From positions 1 to 15,662 of the forward strand of contig CAIPNN010000001.1 of NCBI GenBank assembly GCA_903866425.1: a stretch of DNA of 15,662 nucleotides, written 5' to 3'. Positions 6,780-14,114 of this stretch are shown here, in pieces (positions within the stretch are counted from its first letter, which is position 1; each line of letters starts with the position of its first letter). Origin of the DNA: an uncultured Actinomycetes bacterium (GTDB taxonomy: Bacteria; Actinomycetota; Thermoleophilia; Miltoncostaeales; Miltoncostaeaceae). The notes under the pieces were generated by a model. The model was not told the origin of the DNA, did not search any database, and was given only the letters and a program-made list of their open reading frames with translations. Made by a program: the position numbers and the translations under genes.

Positions 6780-9700
6780 GCACGACGTCCCTCGACCAAC
6801 TGGTGCTGGCCTCGGGTGCGGTTGCTGAGGCAGCCGATCGCCTGCTGGCCGGGCACTCCGCCGGCAATGTGGCGCTTGGCCGTCCCGCCTGGGCCGTGGT
6901 GCTGGCTGCCATTGCGCACCGCAGCGGGCGACCGCTGCTGCTGGTGCCCGCGCGCGACGAGGAGGCCCGCGACCTGGCAATGGACCTGAGCGCCCTGCTC
7001 GGGCAGGAGGCCGTTGCCCTGTGGCCGTCGCGCGGTGCCATGTCGGGCGGTGCCGTGGGCATTGCCCCGCATCTGGTTGGCCAGCGCGCACGTGCGCTCG
7101 GTGTGATGGGTGCGCCGGGGCATGTGGTGGTCGCCAGCACCGCCGCATTGGTGGAGAAGGTGCCGGCGGCCGCCGACCGTCTGGATCCCATCGTGGTGGA
7201 GCCCGGGCAGCGCATCGACATGGATGCACTTGTCGATGGCCTTTCGGCCATGGGGTACGAACGGGTGCCTCAGGTTGAGGAGCGCGGCGAGATGGCCGTG
7301 CGCGGTGGGCTGCTCGACGTGTACCCATCCACCGCCGATGGCCCGGTGCGCATCGACTGGTTCGGCGACGAGGTGGAGGGCATCCGCGCCTTCTCGCCGT
7401 TCACCCAGAAGACCATCCGTCCGCTGAAGACCGTGCAGGTATGGCCCGCCGCTGAGCCCACCGACGAGGTGCTGGTCGACCCGCTGGAGGATCCCGGTAC
7501 CGGTGATGCCTGCGTGGTGCGTCTGCAGCCCGCTGACTATGACGGTGCGTTGCGCGAGGCGCTGGAGCGTCTGGAAGATGAGGCCGCAGCCGGTGCGCTT
7601 GACGATCCTGCCGTGCTCACCGCGCGCCTTGAAGACCTCTCGGTGCTCGATCTGCGCGTACCGGCGGGCAACGACACCCCAGCGTTCGACGTGCGCGAGG
7701 CCCGGTTTGCCACGCGCGGTATGGCCGAGGCCGAGGCGGAGATGGCCCGGCTCTCCGGCGACCGCCAGCGCCTGGTTGTGTGCTTCGCCCGCCGCGGCGA
7801 CATGGAGCGCACGCAGAATCTTGTGAACCGGGTGAAGCCCGTGATCATGGAGATGGACGGCAGGGTGCCGCCGGAGGGCTCCGTGGCATTCACGCACGTC
7901 GACCTGCGCTCCGGCTTCGTGTCGCGCGATCTCGGGCTTGCCGTGGTGCCCGATGGCGCATTGATCCGCCGCCGCCGCGTGGGTGCACGGGCGCCGCTCA
8001 CCGCGGGCCGCCGCATCGCGTCGTTTCTCGACCTGAAGGTCGGCGACTACGTGGTGCACGAGGATCAGGGCATCGGTCGCCTCGAGGGCTTCGAGACCCG
8101 CACCGTGGCCAACGTCACCCGCGACTACCTGGCGCTGGTGTTCGCCGGCGACGACCGCCTGTACGTGCCCCACGACCACCTCGAGAAGGTGTCGCGCTAC
8201 GTGGGTGCCGATGGCAGCGCCCCGGTGCTCAGCAAACTGGGCGGCAAGTCGTGGAACAGCATGAAGGCCCGCGCCCGCGAGTCGGTGCGCGAGTTGGCCG
8301 GTGAGCTCATCTCGCTGTACGAGGCCCGCGGCCGTGCCGAGGGCTTCGCGTTCCCGCCCGACGACGACCTGACCCGCGAACTGGAGCGCCGCTTTCCGTA
8401 TCAGGAGACGCCCGACCAGCAGCGCGCCATCGATGAAGTGACCGAGGACATGGAACGCGCCATGCCCATGGACCGCCTGGTGTGCGGTGACGTGGGCTTT
8501 GGCAAGACCGAGGTGGCCATGCGCGCGGCCTTCAAGGCGGCGGCCGGCGGCAAGCAGGTGCTGGTGCTCGTGCCCACCACGATCCTCGCGCAGCAGCATC
8601 TGGCCACCTTCCGCGAGCGCTTCGCCGACCTGCCCGTGAGCGTTGACATGGTCAACCGCTTCAAGTCGGCCGGCGAGGTGAAGAAGACGCTGGCCGCGTT
8701 CAAGTCGGGCGAGCTCGACATCCTCATCGGCACCCACCGCGTGCTCTCGATGGACGTGCAGCCCAAGGACCTCGGGCTGGTGATCGTCGACGAGGAGCAG
8801 CGCTTCGGCGTGTCGCAGAAGGAGGCGCTTCGCCAGTTGCGCCTGAAGGTGGACGTGCTGGCCATGAGTGCCACGCCCATCCCGCGAACCCTGCAGATGT
8901 CGATGTCGGGCCTGCGCGACATCAGCGTCATCGAGACCCCGCCCCCGGGCAGGCGCCCCATCGCCACCCATGTGGGCGAGTTCGACGAGCAGGTCATCAT
9001 CCCGGCGCTCACCCGCGAGCTGGAGCGCGGTGGGCAGGCCTTCTACCTGCACAACCGCGTGGAGACCATTGAGGAAGCCGCTGAGCGGGTACGCGAGATG
9101 GTGCCGGGCCTGCGCGTGCTGGTTGCCCATGGGCAGATGCACGAGTCGGCGCTTGAAGACGTGATGATGGCGTTCGTGCGTGGCGAGGCTGACGTGCTGG
9201 TGGCCACAAGCATCATCGAATCGGGTATCGACATCCCCCGCGCCAACACGCTCATCGTTGAGCGCGCCGACCTGCTGGGACTCAGCCAGCTGTACCAAAT
9301 CCGTGGTCGGGTGGGGCGCAGCGACATCACCGCCCACGCCTATCTGTTCTACCCCGATGCCGCATCGGTCACCCGCGAGGCCGCGGCCCGCCTGCGCGCG
9401 GTGGCCGACTACACCGAACTTGGCAGCGGGCTTCGCATCGCCATGCGCGACCTCGAGATCCGCGGGGCCGGCAACCTGCTTGGCGACGAGCAGAGCGGCC
9501 ACGTGGCTGCCGTGGGCTTCGAGATGTACGTGGAGATGCTGCAGGAGGCCATCGCCGCGGCCCACGGCGAGGCGCCGCCCGAGGAGGAGGTGCGCGTGGA
9601 GATTCCCGTGTCGGCCTTCATCCCTGCCGACTACGTGCCCTTCGAGGCCGCCAAGATCGACCTGCACCGCCGCATCGCGCTGGCCCCCGACGCCGAGTCG

Positions 9701-10024
9701 CTCGACCGCGTGGCCAGCGAGATCGAGGACCGCTTCGGTGAACTGCCCCAGCCGGTGCACGCCCTGGTGCGCGTGCAGGGGCTCCGCCTGCGTCTGCGGG
9801 CGGTGGGCGCCCGGCAGGCCGCGGCACGAACGGGCCGGGTCATCATCGGTCCGGTCACGCTCGACTCCGCCGGCATGCGCGCGCTCCGCGACGGTGTGGA
9901 GGGCGCGCTCTATTCCACCGCGGACAACCTGATCAGCGTCCCGTCGCCCGCCGACCCGCTGGAGCGCGTGGACGCCGCCATCGCGGCGCTCGACGCCATC
10001 ATCACGCCGGTGCAGGTGGCATGA
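6776..10024 (+). CDS. mfd: Transcription-repair coupling factor Mfd
   Basis: 1082 residues from the GTG at 6776, which overlaps the pth stop. Mfd is a DNA translocase that removes RNA polymerase stalled at lesions and recruits the UvrA/UvrB excision machinery. The N-terminal third carries the degenerate UvrB-like module (for example MGYERVPQVEERGEMAVRGG and VRIDWFGDEVEGIR). The RNA-polymerase-interacting CarD-like domain starts at about residue 420 (LKVGDYVVHEDQGIGRLEG). The motor has GDVGFGKTEVAMRAAFKA (Walker A, 571-578), DEEQRFGV (672-675), SATPIPRT (698-705) and QIRGRVGR (841-848). The translocation motif follows at about 883-903 (GSGLRIAMRDLEIRGAGNLLG), then the C-terminal autoinhibitory domain. 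Length and domain order are normal. The gene is complete and its stop overlaps the next start (ATGA). Confidence 0.98.
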   Translation: MSTTSLDQLVLASGAVAEAADRLLAGHSAGNVALGRPAWAVVLAAIAHRSGRPLLLVPARDEEARDLAMDLSALLGQEAVALWPSRGAMSGGAVGIAPHLVGQRARALGVMGAPGHVVVASTAALVEKVPAAADRLDPIVVEPGQRIDMDALVDGLSAMGYERVPQVEERGEMAVRGGLLDVYPSTADGPVRIDWFGDEVEGIRAFSPFTQKTIRPLKTVQVWPAAEPTDEVLVDPLEDPGTGDACVVRLQPADYDGALREALERLEDEAAAGALDDPAVLTARLEDLSVLDLRVPAGNDTPAFDVREARFATRGMAEAEAEMARLSGDRQRLVVCFARRGDMERTQNLVNRVKPVIMEMDGRVPPEGSVAFTHVDLRSGFVSRDLGLAVVPDGALIRRRRVGARAPLTAGRRIASFLDLKVGDYVVHEDQGIGRLEGFETRTVANVTRDYLALVFAGDDRLYVPHDHLEKVSRYVGADGSAPVLSKLGGKSWNSMKARARESVRELAGELISLYEARGRAEGFAFPPDDDLTRELERRFPYQETPDQQRAIDEVTEDMERAMPMDRLVCGDVGFGKTEVAMRAAFKAAAGGKQVLVLVPTTILAQQHLATFRERFADLPVSVDMVNRFKSAGEVKKTLAAFKSGELDILIGTHRVLSMDVQPKDLGLVIVDEEQRFGVSQKEALRQLRLKVDVLAMSATPIPRTLQMSMSGLRDISVIETPPPGRRPIATHVGEFDEQVIIPALTRELERGGQAFYLHNRVETIEEAAERVREMVPGLRVLVAHGQMHESALEDVMMAFVRGEADVLVATSIIESGIDIPRANTLIVERADLLGLSQLYQIRGRVGRSDITAHAYLFYPDAASVTREAAARLRAVADYTELGSGLRIAMRDLEIRGAGNLLGDEQSGHVAAVGFEMYVEMLQEAIAAAHGEAPPEEEVRVEIPVSAFIPADYVPFEAAKIDLHRRIALAPDAESLDRVASEIEDRFGELPQPVHALVRVQGLRLRLRAVGARQAAARTGRVIIGPVTLDSAGMRALRDGVEGALYSTADNLISVPSPADPLERVDAAIAALDAIITPVQVA

Positions 10025-10632
10025 CCTACCTGGTACTCGCCGCCATCGCCGCCGGGTTCGCGCTCATCCCGCTGCCGCTCTTCCCATCGTGGGTGATCGT
10101 GGCGTACATGGTGGTGGAGTACGACCTGCGCCTGTGGCTCGCCATCGTCGTCGGGGCGCTTGGCACCACGGTGGGTCGCGTGGGGCTGGTGGCGATCTCG
10201 CGGGTGGCCGGTGAACGCATGCTGGGGCGCTGGTCACGCGGCAATCTTGAGTACCTGCACGGCAAGCTCGAGAGTGCCGCCGGCAATCTGGGTGTGGGCG
10301 TGCTGCTTGCCTCGTCACCCCCGCCGGCAGGGGTGCTGTTCATCGTTGCCGGCCTGGTGCGGGTGCAGTTGTGGCTGGTTGCCGTGTCGGTGTTCGTGGG
10401 CCGCATCATCGGGTACGCCATCAGCGTTGGCGGCGCCAGCCTGGCAGCAGCAGCGCTCGCCGATCAGCTGCGTGGGGCCTTCGGTCCGTGGGCGGCCGTC
10501 ATCGCCATCATCATCGTGGTGGGGGTGTTGCTGCTGTTCCTGCGCCTCGACTACCGCACGCTGTTCGAGGAGCACCGGCTTCGCTGGAACTTCCGGCGCA
10601 GGCGCGACGACGACATGCCCGGCGGCGCCTGA
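10021..10632 (+). CDS. Small polytopic membrane protein, possibly VTT/DedA-like
   Basis: 203 residues; the ATG overlaps the mfd stop codon by four bases, so it is probably translated by coupling. I see about five hydrophobic segments (roughly 3-30, 36-60, 90-112, 115-140, 156-175) and a basic, charged C-terminus ending in FRRRRDDDMPGGA that should lie in the cytoplasm. The segment IVVGALGTTVGRVGLVAISRVAGERMLGRW (given in parts: G46-R53, then R61-R70) is reminiscent of the VTT/SNARE-associated fold of DedA-like proteins, with Gly-rich loops followed by GR. The PLPLFPSW proline-rich start would then be a re-entrant loop. The resemblance is weak and I do not assign a function. DedA-like proteins help with phospholipid carrier flipping and membrane homeostasis. 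Confidence 0.7.
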   Translation: MTYLVLAAIAAGFALIPLPLFPSWVIVAYMVVEYDLRLWLAIVVGALGTTVGRVGLVAISRVAGERMLGRWSRGNLEYLHGKLESAAGNLGVGVLLASSPPPAGVLFIVAGLVRVQLWLVAVSVFVGRIIGYAISVGGASLAAAALADQLRGAFGPWAAVIAIIIVVGVLLLFLRLDYRTLFEEHRLRWNFRRRRDDDMPGGA

Positions 10633-10650
10633 TCACCCAGAAGGCGCTGG

Positions 10651-10656
10651 TACCAT
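10651..10656 (+). promoter_or_regulatory. Putative -10 hexamer (TACCAT) of the foldase lipoprotein gene
   Basis: TACCAT fits TAnnnT and ends seven bases before an in-frame GTG at 10664 and ten before the ATG at 10667. Transcription at the normal distance would start at the GTG, giving a leaderless or near-leaderless mRNA. No Shine-Dalgarno sequence is present between the hexamer and the start. The -35 region is not recognisable. Confidence 0.42.
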
Positions 10657-10666
10657 CGCGCCCGTG

Positions 10667-11656
10667 ATGACGCGCCCTCGCCCTGCCCTTGCAGCCGTCG
10701 CTGCCGCAACCGCCCTCGCCCTTGTGGCGCTCACGGGTTGCGGGAGTTCAGGCCCCGACAGCGTCGTTGCCCAGGTGGGCAACCAGACCATCACGCAGGG
10801 AGAACTTGACAACTCGTTGTCGCAGCAGAAGGCGGCGGCCGAGCAGCAGAAGCAGACCTTCCCCGAGGTGGGCAGCGATCAGTACAACGCCCTCGCCAGC
10901 CAGGCGCTTCAGGCCCTCATCTTCCAGCGCATCGTTGACCAAGAGGCCCAGAAGTGTGGCGCCCCCTGCACCGTGTCGAAGGCCAAGGTGAAGGCCGAGC
11001 TCGGCAAGATCATCAAGACCAACTTCAGCGGCGACAAGAAGCAGTTTGACGACTTCCTCAAGAAGTCCGGGCTCACCGCTGCCGATGCTGACCGCATCGT
11101 CCGCACCAACCTCGAGCAGCCCAAGTTGCTTGCGCGCGTGACCAAGGGCATCACCTTCACGCCTGCACAGGCGCTCGCCTACTGCGAGGCACACCCGCAG
11201 GAGTTCAAGAAGACGGAGAGCCGCGAGGCCTCACACATCCTGGTGAAGACCAAGGCTGAGGCCGACCGCATCCGTGCGATGGTCAATTCGTCCAACTTCG
11301 CGGCGCTGGCCGAGCAGTACTCCACCGACCCCGGTTCGAAGACGCAGGGCGGCAGCCTTGGCGCCATCACCAAGGGTGCACTGGTGCCCGAGTTCGAGAA
11401 GGTTGCGTTTGCGCTCGGCGACGGTGAGATCTCGCAGCCGGTGAAGACGCAGTTCGGGTACCACATCATCACCGCGAAGATCACGCCGGCGCGTCAGGTG
11501 CCGTGTGCCGAGGCCGAGGCGGGCATCATCACCCAGCAGCTGCAGGTGAAGAAGGCGGCGGCCGAGCAGAAGTGGCGCACGAAGTTGCTGAAGGAGTGGG
11601 AGTCGCGCATCACCTACTCCGACGACGCCCTCAGGCCCACCTCCACCACGGGGTAG
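10667..11656 (+). CDS. PrsA/SurA-like peptidyl-prolyl cis-trans isomerase lipoprotein
   Basis: 329 residues from the ATG at 10667; a GTG one codon upstream is equally possible if the mRNA is leaderless. The signal sequence ends in a lipobox LTGC with C25 as the lipidation site, so the protein should be anchored on the outer face of the membrane. Residues 33-160 form a SurA_N-like helical chaperone region (VVAQVGNQTITQGELDNSL, then Lys/Gln-rich helices). Residues 185-272 are a parvulin-type rotamase domain (REASHILVKTKAEADRI, GGSLGAITKGALVPEFEKVAF, QFGYHIITAKI). A helical tail follows. The protein should assist folding of exported proteins. Besides C25 there are four cysteines (C97, C101, C173, C280). 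It differs from the M. tuberculosis locus, where the lipoprotein gene in this neighbourhood (lpqU) is not a foldase. mazG begins four bases after the stop. Confidence 0.9.
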   Translation: MTRPRPALAAVAAATALALVALTGCGSSGPDSVVAQVGNQTITQGELDNSLSQQKAAAEQQKQTFPEVGSDQYNALASQALQALIFQRIVDQEAQKCGAPCTVSKAKVKAELGKIIKTNFSGDKKQFDDFLKKSGLTAADADRIVRTNLEQPKLLARVTKGITFTPAQALAYCEAHPQEFKKTESREASHILVKTKAEADRIRAMVNSSNFAALAEQYSTDPGSKTQGGSLGAITKGALVPEFEKVAFALGDGEISQPVKTQFGYHIITAKITPARQVPCAEAEAGIITQQLQVKKAAAEQKWRTKLLKEWESRITYSDDALRPTSTTG

Positions 11657-11660
11657 CGCG

Positions 11661-12677
11661 GTGATCCGGATCATCGCCCTGGGGCCGGGCGATCCGGAGT
11701 CGGTTCCCGCCCTGGCCCTCGAGGCGATCCACGGCAGCACCGGCCCATTTGTGGCGCCCGATCTCGACCCGGCCGTGGGCACCCTGCTGGGTATCGCGCG
11801 CACCCGCCTGCCGGACGACCTCACCGGTATTGCCGATGGCAGCGTGGTGGTGGCAGCCGATCCGGTTGCGCACGCCGTGGCGCAGGCGCACCCCGATGCC
11901 ATGACCAGCCCATCGCGCGACGTGCTGCGTGCCAGGGCGATTGGTGCGCGCGTGGCGGAGCTCGCCGTGGTGGCGTCGCGGCTGCGCGCCGAATGCCCAT
12001 GGGACCGCGTGCAGACGGCCGCCACCATCGTGCCGCACACGGTGGAGGAGGCATTTGAAGTGGCCGAGGCCGTGGCCGACGGCGACCCGGCGCATCAGGC
12101 CGATGAGATCGGCGACCTGCTCTTTCAGTCGGTGTTCCTGTCGGCGCTGCTTGAGGAGGACGGCCACGCCGACCTCGCCACCGTCGCACGGGGCCAGGCC
12201 GACAAGCTCATCAGTCGCCACCCGCACGTGTACGGCGACCAGGCGGCGGCCGATGCCGGTGCCGTGGTCGACATCTGGGAGCAGCGCAAGCGCGCGGAGC
12301 GTCCCGACGAGGGCATCTTCCACGAGCTGCCGCCCGGCCTTCCTGCACTGGCCTATGCGGCGAAGGCGCAGAAGCGTGCCGCCAGTGCCGGTTTCGCCTT
12401 TCCCGACGTGTCCTCGGCCCTCGACAAGCTGGACGAAGAGGTGGGGGAGGTGCGCGCCGACCCGTCGCAGCACGAGGTGGGCGATGTCATCTTCGCGGCG
12501 GTCGCAGTGGCCCGCGCGGCTGGTGTGGACCCTGAGATCGCCGTGCGGGCGGCGGCGGCCAGGTTCCGTGAGCGGGTGGAGGGCGCGGCCGCGATGGCGG
12601 CTGAGGCGGGGGAGGACTTCGAGTCACTCGGCCCTGATGCTCAGCTTGAGTGGTACCAGCGCTTCCGCGGTCGGTAG
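11661..12677 (+). CDS. mazG: Nucleoside triphosphate pyrophosphohydrolase MazG with a truncated methylase-like N-terminus
   Basis: 338 residues from a GTG four bases after the previous stop. MazG hydrolyses NTPs and dNTPs to monophosphates and pyrophosphate, cleaning the nucleotide pool. There are two MazG units. The first has LRAECPWDRVQT (108-119), the metal ligands EEAFE (129-133) and EIGD (149-152), and RHPHVYGD (186-193). The second has LDEEVGEV (E259, E260, E263) and EVGD (272-275). Both metal-binding sets are intact. The first 90 residues are not MazG: IRIIALGPGDPESVPALALEAI closely resembles the first strand, loop and helix of the tetrapyrrole (SAM-dependent) methylase domain fused to MazG in YabN-type proteins, and the rest of that ~220-residue domain is missing. 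The gene probably shares the promoter of the foldase gene, and its stop codon lies inside the candidate eno -10. Confidence 0.92.
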   Translation: MIRIIALGPGDPESVPALALEAIHGSTGPFVAPDLDPAVGTLLGIARTRLPDDLTGIADGSVVVAADPVAHAVAQAHPDAMTSPSRDVLRARAIGARVAELAVVASRLRAECPWDRVQTAATIVPHTVEEAFEVAEAVADGDPAHQADEIGDLLFQSVFLSALLEEDGHADLATVARGQADKLISRHPHVYGDQAAADAGAVVDIWEQRKRAERPDEGIFHELPPGLPALAYAAKAQKRAASAGFAFPDVSSALDKLDEEVGEVRADPSQHEVGDVIFAAVAVARAAGVDPEIAVRAAAARFRERVEGAAAMAAEAGEDFESLGPDAQLEWYQRFRGR

Positions 12678-12680
12678 GCT
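12675..12680 (+). promoter_or_regulatory. Putative -10 hexamer (TAGGCT) of eno, overlapping the mazG stop codon
   Basis: TAGGCT fits TAnnnT, and its first three bases are the TAG stop of mazG. The transcript would start near 12687, leaving a leader of about 30 bases that contains the eno ribosome binding site. No clear -35 is seen. This would give enolase expression independent of mazG. Confidence 0.38.
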
Positions 12681-12705
12681 CGCCGGGCAAGCAACGGCTC
12701 AACCC

Positions 12706-12712
12706 GGAAAGG
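12706..12712 (+). promoter_or_regulatory. Ribosome binding site GGAAAGG of eno
   Basis: GGAAAGG stands four bases before the ATG at 12717, and a Shine-Dalgarno pairing is the best explanation of this purine run. It decides the enolase start, which also agrees with the conserved N-terminus. Confidence 0.65.
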
Positions 12713-12716
12713 CCCC

Positions 12717-13997
12717 ATGTCCGAGATCACCCGCGTTCACGCCCGTCAGATTCTTGACTCCCGCGGCCAGCCGACCGTCGAGGTCGAGGTGGAACTCGCA
12801 AGTGGCGCCATCGGTATCGCCGCGGTGCCCTCGGGCGCCAGCACCGGCATGCACGAGGCTGTTGAGCTGCGCGACGGCGAGGCATCGGCCTACGCCGGCA
12901 AGAGCGTGCTGAAGGCCGTTGCCAATGTGGAGGACGAACTGTTCGCCGCACTCGTGGGCCTCGACGCCGAGGATCAGGCCACCGTTGACCGCACCATGAC
13001 CCAGCTGGATGGCACGCCCAACAAGGGCCGCCTGGGCGCCAACGCCATTCTGGGCTGCTCGCTGGCCGTGGCGCAGGCCGCCGCCGCCGACGCCGGCCTG
13101 CCGCTCTACCGCTACATCGGGGGCGCACAGTCGCACCGCATGCCCGTGCCGCTCATGAACATCCTCAACGGTGGCATGCACGCCGACAACTCCGTTGACT
13201 TCCAGGAGTTCATGATCTGCCCGGTGGGCGCCCGCACCTTCGCCGAGGCCCTTCGCATGGGCTCCGAGGTGTACGGCGCGCTGAAGGGTGTGCTGCGTGA
13301 GCGGGGCCTCGCAACCGGCGTGGGCGACGAGGGCGGCTTCGCCCCCGACCTGCCGAGCAACCGCGCGGCACTCGACGTGGTGATGGAGGCCATCCAGGCC
13401 GCGGGCTACCGCCCCGGCGAGGATGTCTCAATTGCGCTCGACCCGGCCACCACCGAGCTGTGGAAGGACAACGCTTACCACCTCGAGGGCGAGGGCCGCG
13501 TGCTCACGTCGGCCGAGATGGCCGAGTACTGGGGCGAGCTGTGCGACGCCTTCCCGATCGTGTCGATCGAGGACGGCATGGCCGAGGACGACTGGGACGG
13601 CTGGAAGCTGCTCACCGACCGTGTGGGTGCCACCGTGCAGCTGGTGGGTGACGACCTCTTCGTCACCAACACCGCGCGTCTGCAGATGGGCATCGACCGC
13701 GGGGTGGGCAATGCCATCCTCATCAAGGTCAACCAGATCGGCACGCTGTCGGAGACCCTGGCGGCCATCGAGCTTGCATCGCGCAATGGCTACCGCAGCA
13801 TCATCTCGCACCGCTCCGGTGAGACCGAGGACACCTTCATCGCCGACCTGGCGGTGGCCACCGGCGCCGGGCAGATCAAGACCGGTGCCCCGGCCCGCGG
13901 TGAGCGCACGGCCAAGTACAACCAGCTGCTTCGCATCGAGGAGCGCCTCGGGCCCGCGGCGTCGTACCCCGGCCCCTCGGCCTTCTCGCACCACTGA
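12717..13997 (+). CDS. eno: Enolase (phosphopyruvate hydratase)
   Basis: 426 residues, the full bacterial length. Enolase converts 2-phosphoglycerate to phosphoenolpyruvate in glycolysis, in the cytoplasm, with Mg2+. The N-terminal domain begins with the typical ITRVHARQILDSRGQPTVEV, followed by the mobile loop SGASTG (39-44) and H155 (GGMHADN). The barrel carries E205 (GDEGGFAP), metal ligands D242, E285 (SIEDGMAE) and D312 (GDDLFVTN), the catalytic base K337 (ILIKVNQIGT), the SHRSGETED substrate loop (364-372) and K388 (GQIKTGAPARGERTAKYN). All catalytic residues are present and nothing is truncated. It has its own candidate promoter and ribosome binding site and is followed by a double hairpin, so it may be a single-gene transcript within the conserved mazG-eno-divIC order. 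Confidence 0.98.
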   Translation: MSEITRVHARQILDSRGQPTVEVEVELASGAIGIAAVPSGASTGMHEAVELRDGEASAYAGKSVLKAVANVEDELFAALVGLDAEDQATVDRTMTQLDGTPNKGRLGANAILGCSLAVAQAAAADAGLPLYRYIGGAQSHRMPVPLMNILNGGMHADNSVDFQEFMICPVGARTFAEALRMGSEVYGALKGVLRERGLATGVGDEGGFAPDLPSNRAALDVVMEAIQAAGYRPGEDVSIALDPATTELWKDNAYHLEGEGRVLTSAEMAEYWGELCDAFPIVSIEDGMAEDDWDGWKLLTDRVGATVQLVGDDLFVTNTARLQMGIDRGVGNAILIKVNQIGTLSETLAAIELASRNGYRSIISHRSGETEDTFIADLAVATGAGQIKTGAPARGERTAKYNQLLRIEERLGPAASYPGPSAFSHH

Positions 13998-14006
13998 TGA
14001 TGGGCG

Positions 14007-14046
14007 GCCACGGCCCCCGCGGGGCAGGAGCCTCCGGGGCCGTGGC
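14007..14046 (+). terminator. Hairpin downstream of eno (perfect 11-bp GC-rich stem)
   Basis: GCCACGGCCCC (14007-14017) pairs perfectly with GGGGCCGTGGC (14036-14046). The 18-base loop contains a smaller complementary run (CCCGCGGGG) that could extend the fold. It begins nine bases after the eno stop codon. There is no T-tract, as often in high-GC actinobacteria, so the termination role is inferred from position and stability. Confidence 0.6.
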
Positions 14047-14069
14047 GAACCCCGTCCCCGACGGGGTTC
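14047..14069 (+). terminator. Second hairpin abutting the first (perfect 10-bp stem, 3-base loop)
   Basis: GAACCCCGTC (14047-14056) pairs with GACGGGGTTC (14060-14069) across the loop CCC. It starts on the base after the first hairpin, so the two form stacked stem-loops between eno and the DivIC-like gene. No T-run follows. It could reinforce termination or act on the downstream gene's leader. Confidence 0.6.
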
Positions 14070-14114
14070 ACGAGGAGCCCCCCTGCACGCGGGGATTCAG
14101 CGCTGCTCAAGAAG

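Noticed and set aside
5616..7328. Open reading frame of 570 codons on the - strand across rplY, pth and mfd
   Set aside because: It crosses three well-supported genes and has low-complexity Arg/Pro/Ala/His composition without family motifs. It is a compositional shadow.
6713..9760. Open reading frame of 1015 codons on the - strand, opposite mfd
   Set aside because: It mirrors the mfd codons, is rich in His, Gly, Arg and Ala with no recognisable domain, and has no binding site. Long antisense frames are expected where G/C fills third codon positions.
14079..14094. Third hairpin (CCCC...GGGG) after the eno terminator pair
   Set aside because: Only a four-base stem is perfect; it is likely chance in GC-rich sequence.
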